Source of the DNA: Albugo candida | Taxonomy: Eukaryota > Oomycota > Peronosporomycetes > Albuginales > Albuginaceae | Assembly: GCA_905220665.1 (NCBI GenBank) | Contig: CAJNAR010000164.1 | Coordinates: forward strand, 744,001 to 808,000 | Direction: 5' to 3' | DNA length: 64,000 nt | Shown: positions 20,417 to 32,227 of the stretch, in pieces | Layout of the letters: the number at the start of each line of letters is the position of its first letter | Position numbering within the stretch: the stretch's first letter is position 1 | Translations under genes and position numbers: made by a program | Notes under the pieces: generated by a model | Told to the model about the DNA's origin: nothing | Seen by the model: the letters and a program-made list of their open reading frames with translations, nothing else | Databases searched by the model: none

Positions 20417-23024
20417 CTACATAGCCCAAAGCAGAGCAAGCATCAAGGACCATAAAGTAGTGAGTGGAATTTGACGCTTTACTCCGGCATATGGAAGTAA
20501 AAACGAGCAGTCTTGCCCCATCCATGGGAAATACTCCAAACTGTCATTGTAAGGGTCAAATATCATAGAACAGTAGCAAGTCCCATTCACACAAACTCCA
20601 TTTGGATAGGAGCAATTATTGAGGCAGAATTTCTTCTCGCAGTACATTCCGTACCATCCAATATCGCACATACATCTGGAATTTGGGAACTCAACAGAGC
20701 AGTACCCGTGCCCCGAGCAGTCGTATCGGCAGTCTCGAATGGAGCAGTCTTCACCGAGAAACCCAGGCTCACATATACACTTGCCAAACCCGTCACAAAT
20801 ACCATTTGAATAATGGATATTGCCACTCGTACAAGGGTATTTCTCGAGGCCTTCCACATACGAGTCGTTCTCTGTTGGATGATCCATCGAGAAGCAACAG
20901 TGATCACAACTCTCAACGGAATCCTCGTCGTCAAAGGTACAATACGTGCCGGGACACGAGGTGTTGGAGCAGTCCATCCCATAGTACCCATCATTGCATT
21001 GACAGCTTCCGTGGCGGCACACGCCGTGTAAGGAGCAATTCTTTATGCATTCTGTGGGTTTATAGTGCCAGAAATCTGCCAGCGACCTGTCTTTAGGAGT
21101 GAATAGCGAATGATACACTTCTTCTTGGATGTACCCGCCACCTCCATAGACAAACATAGCATCAAACTCGGGGTGATAGGCTGCTGCGTGGCCAGATCGT
21201 TGTGAAGGATGTTCCCACTTCAAAACATTAGGGAGGTCGCTTCGTCCATCATCACGATCGCGGCAACCATCCCATCCTGGAGCTTGTCTTCGGGCCTGTT
21301 GGATGAACAAAGGCTCGGCGTCGGTGCCTCGTGTAGGCTCTGCCATCACTGAAAACTACACGCATACGTGAGGATAGAGCGTGAGAATGGCTTTATTTCG
21401 AAGAGATACCGTCTTTGTTCCATAAAAAAGCTCCTTGTTGAATGAATCGCTACTGAACATATCATTAGGTGGGATATAGGCGTCGTACATGCCGCTGTGC
21501 GATTGCTTCCGCTCCCAAAGATCATCTGTGCATGACGAGGGATACCTTGGATGCACAAAAGCCGTCTGTTTCCTCCATCGATTGCCTGCTGCATTGGAAA
21601 TTAAGCTCCTGCAATCGAAAGTGACTCGGAAGAGCTGCCACGCACCGATAGAATATTGCCATGTGTCGTCAAAGTAATAATTTGTGCTGTAGCCACCGAA
21701 TAACACCAAAATATCTCGTACAACTACCATAGAATGTCCCATGCGGGCCTCTGGGATGTCTCTCTCTTTAATTCCCTTCTTCCTGCTGCCTCGATACGTC
21801 GGAAGAATGTGGCACCATTGTCGTGTGGTGAGGTTGTACCTCCAAAAGTCATTCAGAAAGTATGGATGGGTGGGATAAGGCTTGAATCCTATCCCGGTGC
21901 CAACGGCTCTGCCTCGTCCTGCACCCACCTCAGTTGTTGTTGGGTACGGGAAGAACGTTCGGTAGCCTCCATGGATGTATATTGCATCGTCGTAAAGCAC
22001 GGAGGTATGGCCTGCTCGACCTGGTGGCCAGGTAAGCGTGCATTCCACCTCGCCCATTGCATCCACAACGGCTTCATCAATGGATGATACATCTGGGCAA
22101 AGTAATTCTTCTGTGATGTTTTTCCACGTGCGGAGATTCTTATCGTAAACCCATAAATCATTGAGATAACCTCCTGCAGGATACTGGCTCACGTCAGACC
22201 AGTCATTTGCAGCGGAATTTGGGTCTGCAAATCCATGCCACAAGCGATATCCCCCGAATACATACATCTTAAATCCTGATACAGCGCTAGAAAAGCTGAA
22301 TCGCTTTCCAGGTCCGTAACTCTCACTTTCATGGGACTCCAGCCGAGTCCAGGAATTATTTAAGAAATGAAAAAGCCACATATCGTCGCAATAATCCTGA
22401 CATAAAGGCCCAAATCCTCCATAAATGAGCATTGTGTCGTCAGGAAATACTTGTGCCTGATGATACCATCGCTCCGATGGATATGTGCACAGCGGAGATC
22501 CTTCTTCGAGGTAACAGTTTCCCCAGGGCACTCCAGCCGTTAACCGCTTCCACGTCCCATTCACGCAGCTGTCTCCGGGGTAGCGCGTACAATCTAACCT
22601 GTTGCGTGAGAATTCGTCTCTAAGAACGCACATGAGTACTCGTACTGATATCATAGCTCCAAATGTCATTGTAGTATTTCCCAGTTTGAACGCTTGTGGG
22701 ATTGTCCTTGGAAAGAATCTTCTCGTCGTATGATGCGAATGACAACGTCCCATTGACCTCTACAAGCTCAAATGTCTTGGGGATATGACTCACAAGGACA
22801 TCTTCCCCTCTTCCACCGAATAAAATTAGCTGAGATCTGTAGAACTGGAGTGAATGACCGCGTCGTGCCCCGGGCTCGGAGTCATTGCCCCAATGATGCC
22901 AGCAAGCGTCTATTGTTGAAATGAGACTTTGAAACAATTGAGATGGCTTCAAGGTATAGTAATACGCACATTGGATTGCAAAAGAAAGCAATATAATGGC
23001 ATGCAGTACATATTTCTTGCTCAT
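20417..23024 (-). CDS. Secreted Kelch-repeat and EGF-like protein
   Basis: Three exons: about 23024-22646 (an alternative donor gives 22640), 22593-21410, 21355-20417 (833 aa). Residues 1-20 are a hydrophobic signal peptide (VLHAIILLSFAIQCAYYY). Kelch beta-propeller repeats follow (RRGHSLQFYRSQLILFGGRG, YNDIWSYD, DTMLIYGGFGP, DDMWLF, MYVFGGY, LNDLWVYDK, GRAGHTSVLYDDAIYIHGGY, GHSMVVVRDILVLFGGY). Then a cluster of EGF-like repeats of the C-x-C-x-x-G-[YF]-x-G-x-x-C type (CQCNDGYYGMDC, CICEPGFLGEDC, CMCDIGWYGMYC). A short hydrophobic C-terminus (TLWSLMLALLWAM) suggests a GPI signal or tail anchor. Many N-x-[ST] sites are present. Overall like attractin/MEGF8 ectodomains; an extracellular adhesion or receptor role is inferred. 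Confidence 0.85.
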
Positions 23025-23155
23025 TTTGATGGAGACGAAAATGATACGCGTGCGACCTTTGGAGATCCATTCAGGAGCTATCTACCAATACGAATGCGTG
23101 AAAACCAGCTTATTGCCCAATCAAAGACCTCGTATCATCAAAGGACACACTTGAA

Positions 23156-26100
23156 TGAATGAAATTCGGATTGATCGCACGATTGAAGAATCGAAAGAAA
23201 AAAAAGACAACAAACACTCTACAAAATGAATTTTTGAATAATCAGAATGCTCAACGATCTGAGATGAAAAATAATACTGAGATGGATCTCTTTCACGACG
23301 AAAATATTGATCTACAAGCCCAGAAATCTATGTCTTCTGCTGGGTTCCTATCCTTCCGGGTTTGTGGTCCTACAGATGACATCATCTTCACAATCAACAT
23401 TTCGCTCATTAGATACCACCTGAAGATCTGTTTGATAGGGTTGACACAGACCACTCGGGAACAATCGATAAAGAAGAGTTTGAAGCAATGGTCGGTAAGC
23501 CTTCCTGCACCTCGCTACAACTCATCTTTGTTTTGATACAGTTAAAAAATCTCGGCTACAGTGTCACAGCCACAAAATCTGCGCGTATCTTTTGTCAATG
23601 TGACTGTGATCAAAGTGGAAAAATCGATCGAAATGAATTCAAAAAAGCTCTCTTCATGATCGACCCCATTACTGCAAATTCGACTCACATTATTCCCACT
23701 TGTCTTCCGGTGCCCAGAGATGTTTTTCAGTATTTTGATGAAGACGGAAATGGAATGATCGATGACATGGAGTTTGCTGTACGTAATTCTTCCGCATTGG
23801 AGTTTTCCGGGTCTGATCATCCGATAGGACATACTTGAATACTTTGAATTGGAAGTGAGCGATGCGCAAAAGATTTCGCTGTTCCAAAAGTACGATCGAG
23901 ACAAAAGCGGCTTCATCGAGTACCCGGAATTCCGAGATATCTGGCTTCGGCTGTGTGATGCACGTAAGGAGCTATTGAAACGTGGCATCGAAGTGGCTCC
24001 TTCAGACACTCCCAAACAACTTCGACGGATCCTTGAACAGCGTTTAGCCCAAGAAGAGCTTCAAGAGGATCGCGTAGAGCAAGACTCTAATGAGTATATC
24101 CAAGAAGAGCAACGTAAAGAGATCATTTTGCTGCTTGGACGTCAAGCACTTGATCGAGCGCGAGAGGATCTGGCGGCCGCGCTGGATGCTGCCGGACAAG
24201 TATACGTCTTTGGTACGGGAAAGTGTGAAGGGACTAAGCCATCTGACTCGTGCACGTCTCGAGATCGATACGTTTCGGAGCTTTGGTCAAGAGGTATCAA
24301 CCCTGAGGGTTCTCGAGTTCGAGATCCAAGGCTATCTGTCAAGCAGAAAGATCCTTTGATAAAGCACAATACCGCGCCTTCCACCAGCCAAGTACCATCA
24401 CAAACAAAGAATGAAGCGAAATCTCAATGGTCTGTGCATCGACGAACGGAAAATCTTCGGTGGACATTCCAGAGCCCCCCAAAACTCGACACTCGTAGCA
24501 TACTAGCGCTTCGACGATATAAATCAAATGTGATTGCCGCCGGAAATGAAGAATCAGAAACGAAAGAGGGGTACGAGGCGCCCAGAGAAGAATACAGGCC
24601 ACAAAGAATCCAATCCAGCTTTCAAGAAGCAAATATGATGAACACGAGCTTTTGTTGGGGACGTCAAGTTGTGAGTGGAGCGATCGGAGACGATTATGCG
24701 CTTCTCGTTACTTCGAGTGGATCCGTCCTCGAGTGGGGACGCACGAGGTCTCCACGAGAATCCAAGCCTACATCTTTTCAAAGCTTTACGGTAAAGGGTA
24801 CATGAGATCGAGTGTAAGAATGTTTGGTCTTTATCGCATGGCTCTCCATAGACTCAATCATCCAAAGAAGACGAGCAGATGCGCCGGTAGGAAGCTGAAT
24901 GATTTTGGAAAGAGCTTTGTCACAATGTACGCTGTAGTATGCGAAATGTGCTGCGATATTACGACGTGTATGAATCTCTGCCCAAAGCTGAGGTCGAATT
25001 GCCAGTTTTGAAAAGTTTATTGCTTGCAAAAGTGAAAGAGACAGCCATACGCACTTCATTATCGTGTCGGGGAATCTATACCTCCAACGCAAATAGCCAG
25101 CGATTGATTGACGCTCTAGGAGAATGCCTTGAGCTTGAGCAAGCTTTTGAACCCAAGCAAGCATGGAAGAGCTGGGAAAATCGTATTCTCGAGCTGCAAA
25201 AGGATAAAAAGACACATACGCTCGCTCATGCTGCAAGTATCTACCTCTTTTCTCATTCGAAAAACTCACGCTTGCTGCAGGAGATTCAGAAAATGAGTCA
25301 GGCTGTACGTTATCCTTGCAGGTCGTTCCGTCCATTCTCAACCGAAAATCGATAGTGGGCCCCAATTCGACGACAACGCGGAGAAACATGTGAACACGAT
25401 CTTCTCAATCCGAGTGAATCGATAGAGGTTCAGTGAGATTGTGAGCGAGTATGAGAGTATCACAAGTGTGTGTAGGAAGCCGAATACAAAGCCTTCACTT
25501 TGAAACGTCAGACGCACACGGAAAAAGATGCCCAGCAGTATTCAAAGAATGCTGCGTGCCTTCAGACTGTCTCCAGCGTCGCAATCAATCGAATGGAAGC
25601 ATTGGCAGTCATGCGTGACGGGTATTCTCTGCCTGAGCTGCTACCTGGCAATTTGTAAGCGAGTCTTTTAGATCAATTTATGCATCGAAAACGATGGATT
25701 CGAGCACTTCATCCAAATTTATTTTGCACGAAAGCTTACGCTGGAGTACAAAACAACTACAAAGCCTCGCGGTACGACCTGAAAGTTCACGTATACAACC
25801 TGATATCACTTCATAGCATCTGTCCATTCAAAGTATCAGCGCATCGTCCTCTATGAATGCTGCTATCACAACAAATGCCCAACTGTACACCTGGAAATCA
25901 CCGTCCACCTCGAGTAAAGCGATTGAATGGAAGCTTATGGATATCCTCACACAGGCTCCAAAAGCCCGCTTTGTGTCGTGTGGAGCAGCTCATTGTGGCG
26001 TCACCACTGAGACCGGACAAGTGTTTATGTGGGGCTGCGCCAACGGCGGACGACTCGGTCTTGGGCCTGATGTCAAAGACCATATCGCGAAGCCAACGCT

Positions 26101-27523
26101 GGTGGAGACTCTGTATAAAGCCGGCGTTCGAGTGTGGCAGATAGCGTGTGGGACGGCGCATTCAGTTCTTTGCACAGAAATCTGTAAAGTCGATTGGAAA
26201 AGCTGCCTCACAGAACGCTTCTCGGGAGGTGAGCTGTATGCCTGTGGAAGTGTCTTACCGCTCGGAAGACAAATGTCTTCTTGGGAAGCAGTAGCCAGTA
26301 AGCCTCCCAATGTACCTTTCGTACAGGTGTACTGCGGCTTTGCTCATAGCGCTGCAATATCGATATCCGGTGGGCTCTTTACGTGGGGAAGGAATGCATT
26401 TGGCTGCACTGGACATAGTGTGACCCGATTGTTTATCGCCGAGGCGGAAATGGTCGATTGTATCCGCACGGAGCCTCAAAACCTGGCGACTCGAAAGCGG
26501 TGTCGTCAGATAAGCGTATACAATCAACAGGGAGCAGAATTAGCTTTGAATAATGATATTCACAGCTGTATTCACACACAAATAGAAGAGATGCCGTGGT
26601 GGGAGATGGATCTCGACGAAGCAGTGAAAATAACTCGTATTTGTGTACGAAACAAAGAGTTTGATAAAAAAACTCTGATGCTTTTGCTAAGGTTTGGAGC
26701 TGCGTGGAAGAGTGTGGGGGTCCCAGTACGCTATTTCCATTTTGGATCCTCATCAGTCAAAAGCCATTCCAGGATGTTAGAGGCCTGCGTGGGTACGTGT
26801 CACACATTTGTGCAAATTTGCTTCATCTCGTTCTGTAGTCTCGAAATTGCAAAGTCGCAAGCTGTGGCCTGTGAGTCCTTTTACTCTTTCGAAAATCTGA
26901 CGGAATGGGAACTTTCTGCATCGCGATCGATCGGACAATATGTTCGGTATTGCGTCATTGAACGCTGTCATGTGTGCATATTCATTGGAGCGCTTGTAGA
27001 ATTCAGTCCCAAAGACGAGGCTTTCTCCGATTTGGCCACATTCAGGTCTTTGGAACGCATACAAATGAACGACTTAGTGAACAAGTTGGCCACGTTTACT
27101 GCGGTTATAACACGATGCTGGTGGTGCTTCGTCCAGTGAAACAAAGGTGTGTCTTGGTACTGTGCGGTTTTGCACACTTAAGGGTACTTTTCACCATTTT
27201 TCAGTCTGTTGGAAGATTTTTACAGTCGAGCGATTCAAGCAGATGCCGATAATGCGAATATTCTACGCTATTATAGAGCGTATGAAGAGCTGTATGCAAC
27301 GATAGGTCGCGGGACAGATGAAGCTTTCAAGGACGCAGCGAAATGCGAGCTTTGTCAGTTCTCGCGAGGCTGTGAGGTGTGCGCACTGTATGACCTTTTT
27401 CGTAAAGAAAATCGAAAGGAATTACCAAAACGAAATACGAACGATCGCAGTGGACTACAGGTACACTTTGCTGTTGCACAGTTAGAGGAATTAGAGCTCA
27501 AAGGTGCTCTGCAAAGGCTTTGA
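23156..27523 (+). CDS. EF-hand / RCC1-repeat multidomain protein (multi-exon, boundaries approximate)
   Basis: Many short exons; only the overall span and main domains are supported. Four EF-hands come first: DRVDTDHSGTIDKEEFEAM (23437-23490), CDCDQSGKIDRNEFKKAL, FDEDGNGMIDDMEFA and YDRDKSGFIEYPEFRDIW. All have Asp at loop position 1 and Glu at 12, so calcium binding is expected. A helical linker and RCC1-type beta-propeller repeats follow (QVYVFGTGKC; GDDYALLVTSSGSVLEWGR; ARFVSCGAAHCGVTTETGQVFMWG; CGFAHSAAISISGGLFTWGRNAFG; EQVGHVYCGYNTMLVVL). The 3' exon (27209-27523) is helical and Cys-bearing; its LRYYRAYEELYA resembles LRYYDVYESLPK near 24957. The exact start is not settled (candidate ATGs near 23156-23161) and exons between 25300 and 25850 are poorly defined. 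Function unknown; perhaps a calcium-regulated scaffold or exchange factor. Confidence 0.7.
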
Positions 27524-27788
27524 TCAATTGGGCGCTTTTAGAGCCATCGAAAATGCGCCTTTCTTAGCGGGAAATGATAGCAGTTGATTGGATAATATAA
27601 AAGCAGCACATATTGGACGAATCAGAAGCCACAAGAATGGGGCTAATTCACAATGTGATTGGATGAAAATAGATTATGAGGTGAACCCGCGAAAACATTC
27701 AATCTTTTTCTTCGGCCTCACAAGCAGACAGTTCTGGCGCTTTTGCGCCCTTTTTTGTCACCGAATACCTACGTAAAGGCTGTCTAAT

Positions 27789-29923
27789 ATGGCACCGTTG
27801 AGGACTCCTGATCTGAATGCTGGTACCGGGATGATGACTCGACTTCGAGCAAAGACAAAAGCATGTGCGGATTCGCTTTCATTGGGCCGAAAGCAGCGTT
27901 CACTACACGATTTCTTCAAACGGTATTGTGCTCAATTTTATGGATTTCTGATGAAATAAATACATATGAACTATTGCAACAGATCGGAAGATAGTAAAAA
28001 TGGACAGAAAACGACACGGAAGAGAGGACGTCCAAGCACTGAGCGTGGCAATGCAGAGGACTTTGATGGAGTCGTGAAGAAGCGAATTGAATATGACACA
28101 ACATCGGACTCGGATGAATCGAAAAGTGAACGAAATGCTACCTCACAAAGCAGCGAAGACGCGCCAGTATCACCGCTTTCTTCCACGAAAATAGAGAAAA
28201 TATCGGTAGGCTCTGAGGAACCCGATGGAGAGCCATTTGCGTCAAAACATTGTCTCAAAACGTCAACCTCAAAAATCTGCAGTGAACAGCGATCGCAATC
28301 ATCTCCTAAAAGCACAGTATCGATCCCAACGCAATCTTCCTGGTCGCGATTGTACAGTCAATGTGATGAACTGGATTTCCTTACGCCACAAGACCAGCCT
28401 GTGATGCATCTCTCTCATCCCACAACGCCGTCACCATTAAAAAAACGTCATCGGCGTGACTACAACGCGAGTGATTCCGAACAAGACGAAAAAATGATTG
28501 CGGCTGATAGTAATGGTACACAGAAAAACACTCCAAACACAGCAAATATAATGGAAACCACTACTCCTGGTTTGGGTCAGTTGGTGCCTGAGACTCCAAT
28601 GGATGATCTGAAAGCTATTTGTCATGCTCCATCTAAGAGAACGTATGGCCAGTGCAGTGCTGTGAAAGAGAAATCGCCAAAGTATGTACATTGATGAAAA
28701 GAGAATTGTCTTTCGGCTGATATCGATGCTGTAGGGCAACTCGAGTCAATGCTGCAGCTCGAATCTTGCTGGAACCTTTTACAAATCCGTTCACGTCACC
28801 ATTTTCGCCTCTAGCACTTTTGGAAACAACGAAAACGGGCTCCCGAAAGCGCTCACAACGCCAGCGCCAAAGTCTCCCTTTAGCTTTTGAGACCAATACG
28901 AAAAATCTTTCGCGGTATTTGTGCGATTTTGTCGAGAAACAGGTTTGTGACTTCGCATGTGACCCAATTCGTGCAGCTTTTATTATGGTGGGAATAGCTT
29001 ATAGGCGCCGGCTCCTTCTCAAAAGTGTTCAAATGTCTAAAAAAAATGGACGGATGGATTTATGCCGTGAAGAAAAGTAAACGCCATTTCAAAGGGAATG
29101 CAGACATGTTCGTACTCTTTTCGTAGTTAGAATATGTTTTGAGTTTCGGTCATTTAGGCAGCGATCTTTGCGAGAGGTTCAAGCTTTGGCTGCATTAAGT
29201 GACAGCCAGCACATTGTCCGCTACTTTGATGCGTGGATCGAGGACGACTTGCTTTATATTCAGCTGGAATTCTGCCAAGGATGCAGTCTCCAATTTTTTC
29301 TAAATCAAGCGCACGCGCAGAATCGACCATACATTTCAGAACAAACATTGTCCCGACTTCTCTGTCACATCGCAAAAGCGCTGTGTGACATGCACGCAAG
29401 AAGGATGGTGCATATGGACGTCAAAGTACAGAATTTCCTGGTTCGAATGCCAAATGAAATCTACAAGGTGCATCATCCTTATAAGCGCGTGTGAAATCGA
29501 CTGACATAATTGATTTAGTTGGGTGATTTAGGTACTGTAGTGCACCAAGATGGTCGAATGGAAGTCACAGAAGGAGACACGCGATATCTGAGTCGGGAGA
29601 TATTAGAGGGAAATCGATCGCATCTTCGTGCTGGCGATATATTTGCACTTGGCGCGTCCATCTATGAGCTCGAATTGGGAAGAGCGCTTCCATCTTGTGG
29701 AGATGAGTGGCAAGAGATTCGAGATGGTGATCTTGTAATGTTTCGGTACGTTCTGTGTACCTCGCATCTCGGATGTTCCGAGTAATTTTCTTGTTTGATT
29801 AGACATTATTCCAACTCCTTACAGCATCTTGTCGCTAATATGATGCACCCGGATCCACTACAACGTCCATCGGCCGAAGAAATCCTACAGCATGATGTGG
29901 TCAAACCGTTTTGCTGCCGCTAA
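27789..29923 (+). CDS. Wee1-type protein kinase
   Basis: Seven exons: 27789-27922, 27983-28681, 28735-28942, 28998-29107, 29158-29467, 29519-29745, 29803-29923 (1809 nt, 602 aa). Residues 1-340 are a basic, disordered regulatory region with many S/T-P sites (PTTPSPLKKR, PETPMDD). A PIP-box-like QRSLHDFF sits at 36-43. The kinase domain starts at about 340: glycine loop LIGAGSFSKVF, catalytic Lys372 (YAVKKSK), catalytic loop HMDVKVQN (His469, Asp471, Asn476) and metal-binding DLG (Asp490). H-M-D and D-L-G in place of H-R-D and D-F-G, together with EGDTRYLSREIL, are the hallmarks of Wee1 rather than of ordinary Ser/Thr kinases. Expected role: inhibitory tyrosine phosphorylation of Cdc2/CDK1 at G2/M. 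It has no C-terminal membrane segment, so Wee1 rather than Myt1. Confidence 0.93.
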
Positions 29924-30675
29924 TCGACACGATACTTAAGTTATTCAGAGTCCATTTGTCTCTCTCTAAATCAATCGTCCTTTTAAAAGTGTGTACTCTC
30001 GGTAATGTATACTGAATAAAAATTATCCTGGCGGTGGTTGTGTGCATTTATCAAATGTAATACATTCGTGAGCAACGTTTTGATCGTAAAAGGTGATGAC
30101 AAAATTTCACTTAGAAACACACAAAGAAGCTCACAAACGCACGCGCAGGATACTTATACTTAAGGATACGCATCAAAAAGAAGAAGAGATTGGAAATGTT
30201 ACTACCTTTAGCAAACTATCGACTCTTGATAAAATCGTATTAAAAAGCAGACACCAGGAAAGGGGCAGGGTACTACGTTCTCTGTACGTAAAGAACCTAT
30301 ACACTTGTTCGCAGGACATTTTGCACAGCTTCTCGATCTATTTCGTCTGGTTTCAAGAATGCGACAGCGAATCCAAAGTGGCGTTGTCTGGATGATATGC
30401 TGACGACAAGGTTGCAGCATACAGCTCATACATCCAATTCTCGGATCTTTTGAAGGCAGATAGCGCCCCAGCTTGTGCGCAACAGGTAAATCTACTCGGC
30501 TTTTTTGTCGGAAGCCCAATTGCCCATCTTGGCTGAATGTATTTGTTTTTCCAGAATTGGTAATAATAAAAGGATCGAACATCGTGCTTCATAGCTATGT
30601 ACTACTGATCTACACCATTGCTGTGCCCTTGTAAAAGCAACATGACTGACCTGTCATTTCGAAAATATACGCTTC
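29924..30675. other. Intergenic stretch with weak open frames
   Basis: 750 bp between the Wee1-like kinase and the desaturase, both rightward. Open frames of 79-124 codons exist on both strands (30093-30395 plus; 30208-30582 and 30353-30592 minus) but overlap each other in different frames and resemble nothing I recognise. A small minus-strand gene cannot be excluded. No tRNA was seen. The desaturase promoter must lie here. Confidence 0.4.
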
Positions 30676-32039
30676 ATGTCAAACGCGTGCGATTTTACCA
30701 CGGCGCAACTAGATTTCCATGCTTCAAGTAGTTCAAACGTGTTGTATAGTACACCCCCACTCCAAAAAGTCCCAAGTATCATCGAAATCAAAAGGGCGAT
30801 ACCGAAAGAATGCTTCGAGTCCTCCGTTGTGCTATCAATGTATTATGTCGTTCGCGCAGGCACGATCGCCATCATGCTGATTTTTACGCTTAATTACCTT
30901 CGAGGTCTCTCATTTATCTACCATACGTGGATATACAACGCCATTGTTTCGTGTGGATACATTGCAATTCAAGGAATCAATTTCTGGGGAATTTTCACCC
31001 TTGCTCATGACTGCGGGCACGGAGCATTCTCGCGCTACGCAATGCTTAATGATACGATAGGGCTATTATTGCACTCCATAGTTTTGACACCCTATGAACC
31101 TTGGAAAGTATCCCATCGCCTTCATCATAAAAATACTGGTCATCTGGATCGGGATGTCGTATATTTTCCTCAACGAGCCACAAATGATCATCCACTCAGT
31201 CGAAATATGGTTTGATACATTGAGTATATTCCACTCGAATCTTTAAACAAGGATCCTCATAGATTTCAGGCTTGGGATTTGCTTGGTTTGCGTATTTAAT
31301 CAATGGATTCCCACCGAGGCGCTTTAATCATTTTAACCCGGTACGTTGATTATTTATGAATACTATTGCAACGAAATTTACCTACAAGTGTATGGATAGA
31401 TGGAACCACTATTGGCTTGCCACAGAGTCAAAGTATTTGTATCACTCGCGGTCCAAGCTTGGTTTGTCGTTACTATCCTAGTCTTGACTACAGTCATCGG
31501 ATGGAGAGTTATGATCCTATATTATCATGGTCCGATCCTTGTGTTTGCATCTATGCTGGTTATCACGACATTTCTTGTACGTGTCAATATTTTAATTGAG
31601 TTGACCTTGTTATAATTGATATGTCATTGTCATCCATATGAAATAGAATCATATGGACGACGATATACCGTGGTACGACGATACGCAGTGGTCGTATGTA
31701 CGTGGAAATCTATCAAGCGTCGATCGAACATACGGTGCACTGGTCGATAATATGACACATCATATTGGCTTGCATCAGATCCACCATTTATTACCAATGA
31801 TTCCACATTACAAGTTAGCATTGGCAACACAGCATTTTCGTCAGACGTTTCCACAACTCGCTCGTCACAGTCATGAGCCAATTCCACAGGCTTTTTTTAG
31901 GTTGCTGAGAATGTACGCTGCGCGTGGTGTCGTGGATGATGTTGCCTCGTCATTTTACTTAAATCGGAGATTCATCGGTCAGAAAAACTGCACAAAATGC
32001 AGGCGAATCAGTTTAGTCGGCAAAGAACGCGAATTATAA
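30676..32039 (+). CDS. Membrane fatty acid desaturase, omega-3 / Delta-17 type
   Basis: Four exons: 30676-31209, 31263-31340, 31400-31576, 31647-32039 (1182 nt, 393 aa). Three histidine boxes are intact: HDCGH (111-115), HRLHH (147-151) and HQIHH (306-310, within THHIGLHQIHHLLP). Several hydrophobic spans flank them (AGTIAIMLIFTLNYL; NAIVSCGYIAIQGINFWGIF; VFVSLAVQAWFVVTILVLT). The family segments PSIIEIKRAIPKECFES, DNMTHHIG and GNLSSVDRTYGA are those of the Delta-12/omega-3 group. Overall resemblance is closest to the oomycete Delta-17 (omega-3) desaturase that converts arachidonic to eicosapentaenoic acid. The ER membrane is the expected site. Exact regioselectivity cannot be read from sequence. 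Confidence 0.92.
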
Positions 32040-32227
32040 GATTTGGAGTATAAAGTGTACAAAGCAAAAGCAAAACGCACCAAGCGAAGGGCCAATATGG
32101 TGCGATGTAATTATACAAATTTCCAAAATCGATGAATTTCCCTCGAATTATGGAAAGTTACACCTCATGTGGAATTATGGCTACTCCAACATGACAAAAA
32201 TGAACGATCACTTCACAGTAAATTATC

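Noticed and set aside
21340..21415. In-frame UAG inside the Kelch/EGF gene suggesting stop readthrough
   Set aside because: A 54-nt intron (GTATCT...GTGTAG) removes the UAG and keeps the frame; the exon sums are divisible by three.
22590..22660. Apparent frameshift or 26-28-nt micro-intron between two Kelch/EGF gene segments
   Set aside because: A normal 52-nt (or 46-nt) intron with GTACGA or GTACTC donor and GGTTAG acceptor restores the frame and total length, so no frameshift or micro-intron is needed.
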